From UBA6059 sp040222235 (lineage in GTDB: Bacteria; Bacteroidota; Bacteroidia; Cytophagales; Cyclobacteriaceae): a stretch of 64,000 nt of DNA. The position numbers were made by a program, and so were the translations under genes. The notes under the pieces were generated by a model. It searched no databases and was not told where the DNA came from. It saw nothing but the letters and a program-made list of their open reading frames with translations. How positions within the stretch are numbered: position 1 is the first letter of the stretch; each line of letters begins with the position of its first letter. The stretch spans positions 23,315 to 87,314 of the forward strand of contig JAVKDO010000133.1 in the NCBI GenBank assembly GCA_040222235.1. The letters run 5' to 3'. Positions 19,195 through 27,967 of the stretch are shown here, in pieces.

Positions 19195-19563
19195 ATGAAA
19201 AAATGGATCATCATACTCTGTATCGAGCTTCTCCTATGGCTAGCGTTCATTACCACTAACTACGCCAGCTCGGAAGTTCTCCCCACCAGCTTGAGAATCA
19301 CTGTGATTGACAACCTAGGTAATTTTGTAGAAGGTGCTCAGGTGATACTCTATACCAGTCAAGAGGATTATAACAGCGATGAGAATCCAGTTGCCGATCC
19401 GCTGACTACTGACGAGAAAGGTAGGGTCACTTTTAAGAACCTGAACGCTCAATCCTATTTCGTGGATGCAAGGTATGGTGACAAGACCAATATCGGAGAG
19501 GGTGTCAAAACAGCCCCACTTCAAGAGGGGCGTATCAACAAAGTCAATACAGTCATGCAGTGA
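19195..19563 (+). CDS. Small exported carboxypeptidase-regulatory-like (Ig-fold) protein
   Basis: The 122-residue protein has an N-terminal hydrophobic signal or anchor segment (KKWIIILCIELLLWLAFITT) and one beta-sandwich domain. The pattern LRITVIDNLGNFVEGAQVILY through DEKGRVTFKNLNAQSYFVDA is the CarboxypepD_reg/CNA-B-like 'variable trait plus payoff' pattern seen in many Bacteroidota surface proteins. It overlaps the following Nudix gene by four bases, so the pair is probably co-transcribed. No enzyme role is expected; it may bind other envelope proteins. Confidence 0.7.
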   Translation: MKKWIIILCIELLLWLAFITTNYASSEVLPTSLRITVIDNLGNFVEGAQVILYTSQEDYNSDENPVADPLTTDEKGRVTFKNLNAQSYFVDARYGDKTNIGEGVKTAPLQEGRINKVNTVMQ

Positions 19564-20090
19564 CTACCAGAGATGATTTCACTAAGGCGATAGCAGGTTA
19601 CAAGACATTAGACAAAACAGAATCAGCCTTTGTTCCCCAATTTGAGGAGTTACTACGGTACCCCAATTGCTACGAGCGCTCTTTACTTTCAGGACATTTG
19701 ACAGCCTCATGCTGGGTACTCAATCATGACCATTCACAAGTGTTAATGCTTCATCATGCCAAGCTCAATAAATGGCTTCAGCCAGGTGGTCATGCTGATG
19801 GCGATGAGAACCTGCTAAGGGTAGCACAGAAAGAACTTGACGAGGAAACCGGGCTATCAGACTATTCACTGCTAAGTGAGAAGATCTTTGATATCGACAT
19901 TCATGATATCCCAGAGCGCAAAGGTGTGCCGGCTCATAAGCACTATGATATCAGGTTCGTATTTCGCGCTAGCCGATCCTCATCAATCTCCAAAAATCAT
20001 GAATCAAATGCTTTAGAATGGGTAAAATTAGCAGAAGTACCTGATGAAGCATCGCTACAAAGGATGGTAGCCAAAACGATGATATTGTAG
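19560..20090 (+). CDS. Nudix hydrolase
   Basis: The 176-residue protein contains a Nudix box, GGHADGDENLLRVAQKELDEETGL, which matches GX5EX7REUXEEXGU except that the Arg before the first catalytic Glu is Lys. The rest has the usual alpha-beta-alpha pattern (ASCWVLNHDHSQVLMLHH). Family members hydrolyse nucleoside diphosphates linked to another group; the substrate here is unknown. The start is GTG at 19560, overlapping the TGA of the preceding gene. No other start fits the frame. Confidence 0.85.
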   Translation: MTTRDDFTKAIAGYKTLDKTESAFVPQFEELLRYPNCYERSLLSGHLTASCWVLNHDHSQVLMLHHAKLNKWLQPGGHADGDENLLRVAQKELDEETGLSDYSLLSEKIFDIDIHDIPERKGVPAHKHYDIRFVFRASRSSSISKNHESNALEWVKLAEVPDEASLQRMVAKTMIL

Positions 20091-20103
20091 TAGTTGTTAA
20101 CCT

Positions 20104-20340
20104 TTAGTAGTCAAGGAGCGTAGCGTGATCTTTTCCCATTTCAGTGAATCGCTGTACTACTTTAGTAATGAAGGAATCATCGATCATTTCTTTGATCTCA
20201 GCCTCACCAGTCACATCAAATTCACTGAATTTATAAGTCTGTTCAAGCATCCCTCGCTCAAATTTTATCAGGTATTTATTGTTCCAATGGAACATGGTAA
20301 TCTTGACCTCCGAGTGCTCTATTTCGCCTATTACGCGCAT
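20104..20340 (-). CDS. Small conserved Bacteroidota protein of unknown function (78 aa)
   Basis: The 78-residue soluble protein reads MRVIGEIEHSEVKITMFHWN, then KYLIKFERGMLEQTYKF, then FDVTGEAEIKEMIDDSF. I recognise this as a short protein type common in Bacteroidota genomes, with beta strands in the first half and helix in the second, but it has no known function. A longer plus-strand frame overlaps it (20125-20460) and is judged a shadow, because it has no family features. It is convergent with the Nudix gene. Confidence 0.7.
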   Translation of the reverse strand: MRVIGEIEHSEVKITMFHWNNKYLIKFERGMLEQTYKFSEFDVTGEAEIKEMIDDSFITKVVQRFTEMGKDHATLLDY

Positions 20341-20380
20341 ATCATTTCAATTACAATACAAAATTTATTCGGATTATTGG

Positions 20381-20411
20381 TTGGAATCGCGTCTTTTATC
20401 CTTAACATTTG
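20381..20411 (+). promoter_or_regulatory. Possible Bacteroidota-type promoter of the cold-shock gene
   Basis: TTGG at 20381-20384 and AACATTTG at 20404-20411 are about 19 bases apart. This is near the known Bacteroidota pattern (-33 TTG, -7 TANNTTTG), with one mismatch in the -7 box. The gene start follows about 30 bases later. Confidence 0.3.
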
Positions 20412-20440
20412 TATGATTATTAATTCTAATTCCTTATTTA

Positions 20441-20632
20441 ATGCAAACAGGCAAAGTTAAGTTCTTTAATGAGTCTAAAGGTTATGGCTTCATTAAAGAC
20501 GATGATTCCGATGAAGAATATTTCGTACACGTATCGGGTTTGATTGATGAGATCAAGCAGAATGACTCAGTGACCTTCGAAATAAAAGAAGGTAAAAAAG
20601 GTTTAAATGCAATTAATGTGAAGCTCGCGTAA
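20441..20632 (+). CDS. Cold-shock protein (CspA family)
   Basis: The 63-residue single cold-shock domain carries both RNA-binding motifs: KGYGFIKDDD (RNP1) and EEYFVHVSGL (RNP2, with YFVHVS in place of the usual DVFVHYS). The N-terminus MQTGKVKFFNESKGYGFI is standard. Csp proteins bind single-stranded RNA or DNA and melt secondary structure, especially after a temperature drop. It is monocistronic, with a strong terminator immediately after it. Confidence 0.95.
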   Translation: MQTGKVKFFNESKGYGFIKDDDSDEEYFVHVSGLIDEIKQNDSVTFEIKEGKKGLNAINVKLA

Positions 20633-20654
20633 TTGATTATAGATCTTACCAGAA

Positions 20655-20684
20655 TAAAAAAGGCCTCCTAGTGAGGCCTTTTTT
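20655..20684 (+). terminator. Rho-independent terminator after the cold-shock gene
   Basis: AAAAAAGGCCTC pairs with GAGGCCTTTTTT across CTAGT, with a T-run directly in the stem end. Confidence 0.9.
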
Positions 20685-20773
20685 GTTGACCACTTCCACA
20701 GGTTCTAAGGGTAGTTTTTAGCAGCCTCAATTAATAGAATATCAATATCTTTCAGCTCCAAATTGGTAATCCC

Positions 20774-21316
20774 TTGACGAGCATCGATTTCAACACATTA
20801 CTCATTAGGCGCCTCAGGAACAGAGATGTTACTGCCCTCGATTATCTCTATGATCATTATTCCGAGGCATTGTATGGCGTGATACACAGAACAGTTGGTC
20901 ACAAAGAAATTGCCGAGGAGACGCTACATGATGTCTTTATTCGGGTCTGGGATCAAATCGAGGCTTACGACCCCTCTAAGGGTACTTTGTTTACCTGGAT
21001 GTATCGCATAGCACGAAACAAAGCCATCGATGCTCGACGTTCCAGAGATTTTAAGGTCGGAGAAAAATCCAAAGACTTGGATGAGTACGTAGATATATTT
21101 GAAATATCAGACAAAAGGGAAGACTATATTGGACTCTCGAAGGTGCTTGACACTGTTGGTGAGATGTGTAAGAAACTTATTCAACTGAACTTCTTCATGG
21201 GGTATTCTCACTCTGAGATTAGTGAAAAAGAGGAAATAGCATTGGGCACGGTCAAGACAAGGTTGAGATACTGTCTCAAGGATATTAAGCAGCAATTGAA
21301 AAGCGATTTTGGATAA
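20774..21316 (+). CDS. ECF-type RNA polymerase sigma factor
   Basis: The 180-residue protein has sigma-70 region 2 (LYDHYSEALYGVIHRTVG, EETLHDVFIRVWDQIEAYDP, FTWMYRIARNKAIDARRS) and a region 4 helix-turn-helix (GYSHSEISEKEEIALGTVKTRLRYCLKDI). It is the type paired with RskA-like anti-sigma factors. The start is TTG 20774, the only candidate that keeps region 2 intact. The stop overlaps the anti-sigma start by 8 bases, which is the usual co-expression arrangement. Confidence 0.92.
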   Translation: MTSIDFNTLLIRRLRNRDVTALDYLYDHYSEALYGVIHRTVGHKEIAEETLHDVFIRVWDQIEAYDPSKGTLFTWMYRIARNKAIDARRSRDFKVGEKSKDLDEYVDIFEISDKREDYIGLSKVLDTVGEMCKKLIQLNFFMGYSHSEISEKEEIALGTVKTRLRYCLKDIKQQLKSDFG

Positions 21317-22100
21317 GCAAGAGCTACTATCGGACGGTTACCTGGCCGCCTACATCACCGGTGAGGTCAGTGGAGAAGAATCAAAGCAGATTGAGGTTTT
21401 GATCGCTTCTGAAGATGAAGTGCGTACCGAATACCTTGAGCTTCAGAAGACGCTGGAGCTGCTGGCTTTTCGTCAGGCCATGGCACCACCTTCATCGGTG
21501 AAGCAATTAGTGATGCAAGACGAAAAGGTGATGAAAAATCTCAACTTTGTTGATAACAGCAGTGGGCGTCAGACCTCACGATTTATGATGGCAGCCAGCA
21601 TCACGATAGCGTTGATTTCTGCAATGGCTTCATTCTACTTCTGGAATCAGTGGCAAAATACAGACTATCGCCTGACACAGCTAACTGCACGAAACATTGA
21701 GTTAGCTGAAAATTACAATTTGGTCAATCAAGAGCTCACCAACATCAGGCAAGACTTAGCAGTAATCATCAGCCCTGAATTCCAAAGAATCATACTGCAT
21801 GGAACGGAGAATGCCGAAAGTGCCAAGGCTGTCGTCTATTGGAATCCTACGCAAGAGGAGCTCTTTCTCAACTCTTCCAATATGGTCAGTTTATCAGACG
21901 ACCAGCAGTACCAGCTATGGGCGCTAGTCGATGGAGTACCCATCGATGCTGGTGTCTTTGACGCAAGTAGTGGCACATTTCAGATCATGAAGGGTATTGC
22001 CGAGGCTGACGCCTTTGCGGTAACCATCGAGCAGGCAGGCGGAGCAGAAAGCCCCACCCTTCCTACAATGCAAGTCTATGGAGAGACAATCGGCTCATGA
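21309..22100 (+). CDS. RskA-type membrane anti-sigma factor
   Basis: The 263-residue protein has an N-terminal anti-sigma part (SDGYLAAYITGEVSGEES). One membrane helix lies near residues 95-113 (MMAASITIALISAMASFYF), followed by a coiled-coil-like stretch. The periplasmic domain has the RskA_C pattern (VYWNPTQEELFLNSSNM, DDQQYQLWALVDGVPIDAGVF). It is expected to hold the upstream sigma factor inactive until an envelope signal arrives. The start is TTG 21309, inside the end of the sigma gene. Confidence 0.88.
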   Translation: MDKQELLSDGYLAAYITGEVSGEESKQIEVLIASEDEVRTEYLELQKTLELLAFRQAMAPPSSVKQLVMQDEKVMKNLNFVDNSSGRQTSRFMMAASITIALISAMASFYFWNQWQNTDYRLTQLTARNIELAENYNLVNQELTNIRQDLAVIISPEFQRIILHGTENAESAKAVVYWNPTQEELFLNSSNMVSLSDDQQYQLWALVDGVPIDAGVFDASSGTFQIMKGIAEADAFAVTIEQAGGAESPTLPTMQVYGETIGS

Positions 22101-22139
22101 CAAACTAATTGAATAGCGCTAAGCAACTACCTAACTTTC

Positions 22140-22721
22140 ATGACATACTACCATCTTAAGAGCTGCTTGTATTTGGCATTGGTCATCCTCGGTTTTACGG
22201 GTTGTAAAAAGACCTCTGAGGCAACTCATTTGGAGGCTTCAAAGGCTTTCTATCAGGCTATGAGCGCCTCTAACTTTGATCAGATCACCCAACTCTATTA
22301 CGATAGTGTAAGGGTATTAGAAGGCAGTTATGCGAGTGCCTATGCTCTAGAGAATTACAGACCTTGGCTAGAATGGGATGCCGTCTTTGAGCCTACCTAT
22401 AATGTCATCGCACTAGAGGAAGGCGACAATTCGGTTATCGCGACAGTGGAAAAGACTTGTCGTCGCACACTGTTTCTAAATGTAGCACCCACGATTACTC
22501 AAGAGAAGCTCACCTTCAAAGACGGGAAAATTTGGTCACTAGAGATCATGGCCTATACCCAGTATGATGATGTCAAGTGGAATGGCAACCGTGAATTGCT
22601 GGTCGCATGGATTGCCCAAAATTACCCAGAGTTAAATGGCTTTGAACATGACCAGACAAAAGTTGGTGGACAGAACTATCTTCGAGCAATAGAACTTTAT
22701 GAGAATCGAGTGGGTAATTGA
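22140..22721 (+). CDS. Lipoprotein with a SnoaL/NTF2-like domain
   Basis: The 193-residue protein has a lipobox (LALVILGFTGC) followed by an NTF2-like fold. Signature pieces are ASKAFYQAMSASNFDQITQLYYDSVRV and EKLTFKDGKIWSLEIMAYTQYD. It follows the ECF sigma / anti-sigma pair by 39 bases on the same strand and may belong to that operon, which would suggest an envelope-stress output. The ligand or substrate is unknown. It is one of three NTF2-like proteins or domains in this window. Confidence 0.72.
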   Translation: MTYYHLKSCLYLALVILGFTGCKKTSEATHLEASKAFYQAMSASNFDQITQLYYDSVRVLEGSYASAYALENYRPWLEWDAVFEPTYNVIALEEGDNSVIATVEKTCRRTLFLNVAPTITQEKLTFKDGKIWSLEIMAYTQYDDVKWNGNRELLVAWIAQNYPELNGFEHDQTKVGGQNYLRAIELYENRVGN

Positions 22722-22918
22722 TCCTCCCTGATCGAATAATCAACCGTAATGACCCATTACCAAAGGTGATCAGGCTATTTAAAAATCTATCTTCGTACCC
22801 ATTTATTTTGAGGCTCTAGTATCCCATCCTGATCAACGCGAAAAACCTACCTCCGACCTCTATCACTTCTATCAAGGGAATAGCCTTCCTTCTGATTGCT
22901 GCTTGTACGCTTCATCCA

Positions 22919-23782
22919 ATGATCAACGGTGCAATAGCCTTAGTTATGGGCTTCATCGCTTCTTACTTCTTGGGACATCCGTTACCCAAGCACAACAGTA
23001 AGACCATCTCTCAACTCTTGAAAATTGCGGTGGTGGGATTAGCTTTTGGGATGAATCTGCAGGAGACTTTAGCCACAGGACAAGATGGTATAGGGCTCAC
23101 GGCTTGCTTTATTGCACTAACCCTGGGAGTTGCAATGATCTTGAGCTGGGCACTCAAGCTTCCTCCCAAGCTATCGTACTTGCTAGGTACTGGCACTGCC
23201 ATTTGCGGAGGTAGCGCTATTGCTACGATTTCACCCATCATCTCTGCGACGGAAAAAGACATCAGTGTCTCGATAGGTGTAGTATTCCTACTCAACTCTG
23301 TGGCATTAATCATTTTTCCCGTGATTGGACAATGGCTCGACCTGAGTCAGCATCAATTCGGTATGTGGGCGGCCATCGCTATCCATGACACGAGCTCAGT
23401 CGTGGGAGCCGCCAGTACCTACGGGGATGAGGCACTGCGGGTCGCCACTACCGTGAAATTGGTGCGAGCGCTGTGGATCATTCCCGTATCAATATTCTCG
23501 ATTTTCTTATTTCACAGCAAGAGCAAGGGTTTCCAAATCCCATGGTTTATCCTACTTTTCATTACCGTCATTTTCGCAAAAGACTACCTACCAATGGATC
23601 CTAGACTCATCGGCACAGCAGTCGGAGGGGCTAAGGCTATGATGGTATTGGCCCTATTTCTAGTAGGGTCCAGCCTACCGGGAATCAACATACGTTCGCT
23701 GGGATGGGGAGCGCTGGTGCTAGGGTTAGTCCTATGGATCCTCGTGTCGGTAAGCTCTTTGTTTATGGTCATGAGTTTCTAA
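22919..23782 (+). CDS. YeiH-family putative sulfate/anion exporter
   Basis: The polytopic membrane protein (287 aa from the first ATG) belongs to UPF0324/YeiH. Typical motifs are SYLLGTGTAICGGSAIATISPI, FGMWAAIAIHDTSSVVGAA and GALVLGLVLW. The ATG at 22919 appears to lie inside the first membrane helix: the same frame continues upstream without a stop back to the TAG at 22817 and encodes IKGIAFLLIAACTLHP. The real start is probably a non-standard codon such as CTG 22829. Some homologues respond to sulfonates or cysteine metabolism; the substrate here is inferred only. Confidence 0.85.
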   Translation: MINGAIALVMGFIASYFLGHPLPKHNSKTISQLLKIAVVGLAFGMNLQETLATGQDGIGLTACFIALTLGVAMILSWALKLPPKLSYLLGTGTAICGGSAIATISPIISATEKDISVSIGVVFLLNSVALIIFPVIGQWLDLSQHQFGMWAAIAIHDTSSVVGAASTYGDEALRVATTVKLVRALWIIPVSIFSIFLFHSKSKGFQIPWFILLFITVIFAKDYLPMDPRLIGTAVGGAKAMMVLALFLVGSSLPGINIRSLGWGALVLGLVLWILVSVSSLFMVMSF

Positions 23783-23855
23783 TACAACTCCATAATTGGT
23801 CTCGCTGCTCTAGCCCTCCAATTGAGAATTCAGCCAATTCGATGTAGATTGAGAA

Positions 23856-25460
23856 ATGCTTTCTCTGGTAACTTTCATTGGATTTACTGCCTTTGTTGCT
23901 GCATACGCCTCGTACAAACTAAGAAAACAGAACCTTCAGACTCAAGAAGGCTATTTTCTTGGCGGCAGATCGCTTACCGGAATAGTGATCGCTGGGTCAA
24001 TGCTCCTGACCAATATATCCTCCGAACACCTCATCGGAATGAATGGCGCAGCTTACAGGTATGGAGCTATCATTGTAGCGTGGGAAGTGACCTCTGCGAT
24101 TGCGCTGGTTATTGGTGCGCTCTACTTTATTCCCAAGTACCTGAAAATGGGTCTTACCACTATCCCAGAGTTCCTGGAGAGTCGGTTTGATGGCGTAACA
24201 CGAACCTTGATAGCATTACTGCTCATCATCTCCTTTGTCGTCACCTTACTACCCATCGTGCTCTACACCGGAGCTTTGAACATCGAGTCCATTTTCAATA
24301 TCTCCGAGCAATTCCAAATTACCGTCCAAGAAGGCATCTGGCTAACGATCATCGTTGTGGGTATCATTGGAGCAGTCTATGCCATTTTTGGAGGCCTCAA
24401 AATGGTAGCCTACACTGACACTATCAATGGGTACGGTTTGCTCCTTGTTGGCTTGCTCGTGCCTATACTCGCACTCCTCGACATTGGGGATGGCAACATC
24501 ACGGATGGCTGGATGAAGGTCTTTGACAATAACCCTGGCAAGTTCAATGTCATCAGTGATGAGCCTTCTATTGGAAAGGGAGCAAGAGATTCCACATTAC
24601 CCTTCAGCGTCTTGTTTACAGGCTTGATCATTAATCAACTCTATTTCTGGACCATGCACCAGTCAATTATCCAAAGAGCTCTTGGGGCTGTCAGCTTGGC
24701 AGAAGCCCAAAAAGGATTGCTGTATACAGGAGTACTGAAGATTCTTATTCCTCTGGTGATCGTACTACCGGGCATTATCGGATTTTACTATTTTGGTGAT
24801 GCGCACTATGATACACAAGACAATATCTACCCGCTTCTGGTAAAGCGTGTAATGCCCGTCTGGCTAACGGGTTTCTTTGTCGCTGTAGTCATGGGTGCTA
24901 TTCTCAGTACTTTCAACAGTGCACTCAATAGTGCCGCTACCGTGTTTAGTTTGGGTATCTATCAGCGCTACATCAATCTCAAAGCATCTGAGAGCAGATT
25001 AGTCAAGGTTGGCAAATGGACCTCTGCTATTTTGGCCATCGTTGCGATATCCGTCGCTCCGTTTGTAGCTAATGCACCCGAGGGTCTTTATCAACTATTG
25101 CAGCAGCTCAACGGGATTTTCTTTGTCCCTATGGCCTCAGTGGTGATCGCTGGCTTTTTCTTTCCCAGAGTTTCAGCCATGGGCGCAAAAGTCGGTTTAA
25201 TCTTCGGCCTATTGTTCTATATCATCACCTACTTCCTACTGGAATTGGAGATCCACTTCGTTCATATTTGGGGAATCGAGTTTGTGCTGAATATTGCTGT
25301 TATGCACTTGGTATCTATGAAGTTCCCAGTAATCGAGAGGTTTCAAATTATGGATGTAGGGAAAATATCAAGTCAGCCGTATAAACATGCCGTCCCTTTG
25401 GGTTGGGCACTGATCATTACGACTATTCTTATTTATTTATTTTTGGGAAATATTCAATAG
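23856..25460 (+). CDS. Sodium:solute symporter (SSS/SLC5 family), probably for myo-inositol
   Basis: The 534-residue protein has about 13-14 hydrophobic helices and SLC5 motifs: GYFLGGRSLTGIVIAGSMLLTNISSEHLIG, MNGAAYRYGAIIVAWE and GAILSTFNSALNSAATVFSLG. The gene ends 4 bases before inositol oxygenase, so the two form an operon. This context suggests uptake of myo-inositol coupled to sodium. The substrate is inferred from the neighbour, since SLC5 members also carry sugars. Confidence 0.87.
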   Translation: MLSLVTFIGFTAFVAAYASYKLRKQNLQTQEGYFLGGRSLTGIVIAGSMLLTNISSEHLIGMNGAAYRYGAIIVAWEVTSAIALVIGALYFIPKYLKMGLTTIPEFLESRFDGVTRTLIALLLIISFVVTLLPIVLYTGALNIESIFNISEQFQITVQEGIWLTIIVVGIIGAVYAIFGGLKMVAYTDTINGYGLLLVGLLVPILALLDIGDGNITDGWMKVFDNNPGKFNVISDEPSIGKGARDSTLPFSVLFTGLIINQLYFWTMHQSIIQRALGAVSLAEAQKGLLYTGVLKILIPLVIVLPGIIGFYYFGDAHYDTQDNIYPLLVKRVMPVWLTGFFVAVVMGAILSTFNSALNSAATVFSLGIYQRYINLKASESRLVKVGKWTSAILAIVAISVAPFVANAPEGLYQLLQQLNGIFFVPMASVVIAGFFFPRVSAMGAKVGLIFGLLFYIITYFLLELEIHFVHIWGIEFVLNIAVMHLVSMKFPVIERFQIMDVGKISSQPYKHAVPLGWALIITTILIYLFLGNIQ

Positions 25461-25464
25461 TACA

Positions 25465-26289
25465 ATGGAGACGAACATAGAAAAAAAGGAGTTCCGGAAT
25501 TACGACCAGTCCGATGTGACTGCCGCTGTACGAGAGCACTATAGTAAGATGAGAGTCAATCAAACCTACGAGTATGTTGGGCGCATGAAAAAGAAATATT
25601 TGAGCTATGACAAACCCATGAGCATCTGGGATGCCATGAACAAGCTCAATGCGCTGATCGATGTAAGTGATCCAGACTTAAACCTTCCCAATGTTCAACA
25701 CCTAATTCAGTCTGCAGAAGCCTTGAGGGAAGACAAGCGACCCGACTGGATGCAGTTAGTCGGCTTGATTCATGATCTTGGCAAAGTGATGTACCTATGG
25801 GGATCCGATGAAGATGGCACCAGCCAAGCCGAGCAATGGGGCCTTGTTGGAGATGTGTTTGTGGTTGGGTGCAAGCTACCCGACTCCTGTGTCTATCCAG
25901 AGTTTAACAGCCTCAATACTGACATGAGCGACAGCCGTTTTAACACAGAGTTGGGTATGTATACTGAAGGCTGTGGACTGGACAATTTGCAGCTTGCATG
26001 GGGCCATGATGAGTATCTCTATCAAGTGCTAAAAAACCACAAAGGCAATATTCTTCCTGAAGCTGCCATGGTGATGGTTCGGTATCATTCTTTTTATCCA
26101 TGGCACAATGGCGGCAGCTACAGTCAATTTGAATCTAGGGAAGACGCCAAGTACAAAGAGTGGATTTTAGATTTTAATCAATACGATTTGTACTCAAAAT
26201 CGCCAAAAATCTATGAACTAGATGATGTTAAAGACTACTATTTACCAATTGCGGAAAAGTACTTAGGAACAGAGCCTGTCTATTGGTAG
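25465..26289 (+). CDS. myo-inositol oxygenase
   Basis: The 274-residue protein matches eukaryotic-type MIOX along its full length. This non-heme di-iron enzyme converts myo-inositol and O2 to D-glucuronate. The six iron ligands appear conserved: His79 (PNVQHLIQSAE), His103-Asp104 (GLIHDLGK), His181 (AWGHDEYLY), His208 (VRYHSFYPWH) and Asp241 (NQYDLYSK). The spacing agrees with the mammalian enzyme, so activity is very likely. It is co-transcribed with the SLC5 transporter. MIOX is uncommon in bacteria, which makes this a useful metabolic marker. No uronate isomerase or dehydrogenase gene is seen nearby. Confidence 0.93.
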   Translation: METNIEKKEFRNYDQSDVTAAVREHYSKMRVNQTYEYVGRMKKKYLSYDKPMSIWDAMNKLNALIDVSDPDLNLPNVQHLIQSAEALREDKRPDWMQLVGLIHDLGKVMYLWGSDEDGTSQAEQWGLVGDVFVVGCKLPDSCVYPEFNSLNTDMSDSRFNTELGMYTEGCGLDNLQLAWGHDEYLYQVLKNHKGNILPEAAMVMVRYHSFYPWHNGGSYSQFESREDAKYKEWILDFNQYDLYSKSPKIYELDDVKDYYLPIAEKYLGTEPVYW

Positions 26290-26318
26290 TTAGTCCGCTC
26301 AAATTGAAAGGATTTTAA

Positions 26319-27182
26319 TCAAGTGATTCTCATGGCCTTAATGGTCAAGTCAGGTTCTTCGAGGATGAGTGCAGTGACTTTATCGTCTGACAACTCAAAA
26401 CCTACTTTGATCGACGGTGCGGCGTATGCGCCGAAATAGCCATCTGCTCTCTTGTAAATACCCGTACCAAAGGTTCCCTTTTTTCCAAAGGAGAGTGACT
26501 TTCTCATATTGAGCCCTATGAAGAAAATATCATTTTCCCCCTCCCCATAGCGATATTCTCCTTGATAGCGTTCTTTCTCTTTATCTGAAATCTCTGTGCT
26601 CTCAGGACTCATATTAGCATCTCCTAAAGCTTCCAAATAGTCAATTACTTTTTGCACTCTTCCACGCTCTATTTCGGTCATGGTATCCATACGTAAGCCT
26701 GCCTTTGCATGACGAAGCAATGTAATGCCATGAGGGCCTCCAATCGACTGAATGCCAGGACTCGCCGCTACAATGGCTTTGACTACTTCTAGTTCTCCAA
26801 GCATAGCATAAGTGAAAATCGTCGGTCGCGCACCGAATTCTATCAGTAGTTGCGCTATGTCCCTTCGACCCATATGTGAGGCGCCATCAATAGCCGTCTC
26901 CCAGTCCCCAAACCCCCAGTCCCAGGTAGCGCGGGAAAGTTCTGGTCGCTTTGTCACTAGCGCCTTGACCTTATCATAATCAGAATGGGACTTCCCAACG
27001 ACCTCCTTAGCGGTCTCATCGTCTATCGCCGGATAGAGATAGAAACGATCTTCTTCCATTATACTATTATCGGAACTGATATTGTTCGTCTTAGCGTAAA
27101 TGATATTAGGCGCAGAAATGGCCAGTGCACCAAGCAGCGAGCTTTTAACCAATGTCCTTCTTGAGAAATCTGTATGCTTCAT
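26319..27182 (-). CDS. Tat-type exported ankyrin-repeat protein
   Basis: The 287-residue protein starts with a twin-arginine-like signal (SRRTLVKSSLLGALAIS). A helical middle with ankyrin-type pairs follows (WETAIDGASHMGRRDIAQLLIEFGA, AMLGELEVVKAIVAASPG). The C-terminal third is beta-rich. It overlaps the upstream LytTR gene by 4 bases, so the regulator and this exported protein are co-expressed. No family with known function is recognised. Confidence 0.75.
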   Translation of the reverse strand: MKHTDFSRRTLVKSSLLGALAISAPNIIYAKTNNISSDNSIMEEDRFYLYPAIDDETAKEVVGKSHSDYDKVKALVTKRPELSRATWDWGFGDWETAIDGASHMGRRDIAQLLIEFGARPTIFTYAMLGELEVVKAIVAASPGIQSIGGPHGITLLRHAKAGLRMDTMTEIERGRVQKVIDYLEALGDANMSPESTEISDKEKERYQGEYRYGEGENDIFFIGLNMRKSLSFGKKGTFGTGIYKRADGYFGAYAAPSIKVGFELSDDKVTALILEEPDLTIKAMRIT

Positions 27183-27967
27183 GGTTTTGAGTTTTTGCTG
27201 AGATAGGGTACTATATCAAATGGCTGAAACGAGCGGCCAACTTTAAGCCTCTGTCCTCCTTTGAGAATTAAGAATTCGTCACGCTGCTCACGTTCCTTGC
27301 CAATAATCTGGCTGCTATTGACGAGATATTTTCTATGTATCCTGATGAAATCAGGCTCTAGCTCATCAGCCATCCTTTCTAAACTGGATCGTTTCACGAG
27401 TTGGGAGTCTTCCGTATAGAGCTTCAGGTAATGGTCGTCTGCCTCTATCCATCTGATCAACTCAGACGGGATAGTGACGGACTTACGGCCAATGCTGCCT
27501 TCGACGAGTTTGCCTACCTTTTTCTGGTAAGAGAAGTAGACGTAAACACAGGCCCCAACGACGAGCAGCATATGGAAGAGCGCCTCTCGGCCAAAGTACT
27601 GGCGTGCATATCGAATGTTAAAGAACTCGTCGAAGAAGCCCAGGATGTACATTAACAATCCTGAGCAGACGTAAAATACCAGGATCGAGGCTATGGTGAT
27701 TGCGGTAGCGCTCCATCCAAAATACCTGGGGTATCGATCCAATGCACGCTTGGCAGTCTCTAGAATGGTCGGCAAGAATGCTATGAAAAGCACTAGCGAT
27801 ATAAGGAGGTAGGTAATCGAACGCCACGGGCTATAGGTCTCGCTCATGCCATAGCGGATGATGTTTTGCACCATGGCGATGACGAAAACTATTGTCAGGA
27901 ATAGCGCAGACCAGAGGAAGAATTTCCTCTCTCTCTTGACCCAATCCTGTTGATATCCCATGATCAT
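27179..27967 (-). CDS. Membrane-anchored LytTR transcription regulator
   Basis: The 262-residue protein has four predicted helices in residues 1-150 and a C-terminal LytTR DNA-binding domain. Visible motifs are SELIRWIEADDHYLKLYTED, RSSLERMADEL and FIRIHRKYLVNSSQI. This arrangement (membrane sensor plus LytTR, without a receiver domain) is common in Bacteroidota. It probably regulates its own operon with the exported ankyrin protein. A 190-base divergent region separates it from the cyclase gene. Confidence 0.88.
   Translation of the reverse strand: MIMGYQQDWVKRERKFFLWSALFLTIVFVIAMVQNIIRYGMSETYSPWRSITYLLISLVLFIAFLPTILETAKRALDRYPRYFGWSATAITIASILVFYVCSGLLMYILGFFDEFFNIRYARQYFGREALFHMLLVVGACVYVYFSYQKKVGKLVEGSIGRKSVTIPSELIRWIEADDHYLKLYTEDSQLVKRSSLERMADELEPDFIRIHRKYLVNSSQIIGKEREQRDEFLILKGGQRLKVGRSFQPFDIVPYLSKNSKP

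Noticed and set aside
20125..20460. 111-residue plus-strand frame over the 78-aa minus-strand gene
   Set aside because: It lies antisense to a recognisable Bacteroidota protein and has no family features of its own.
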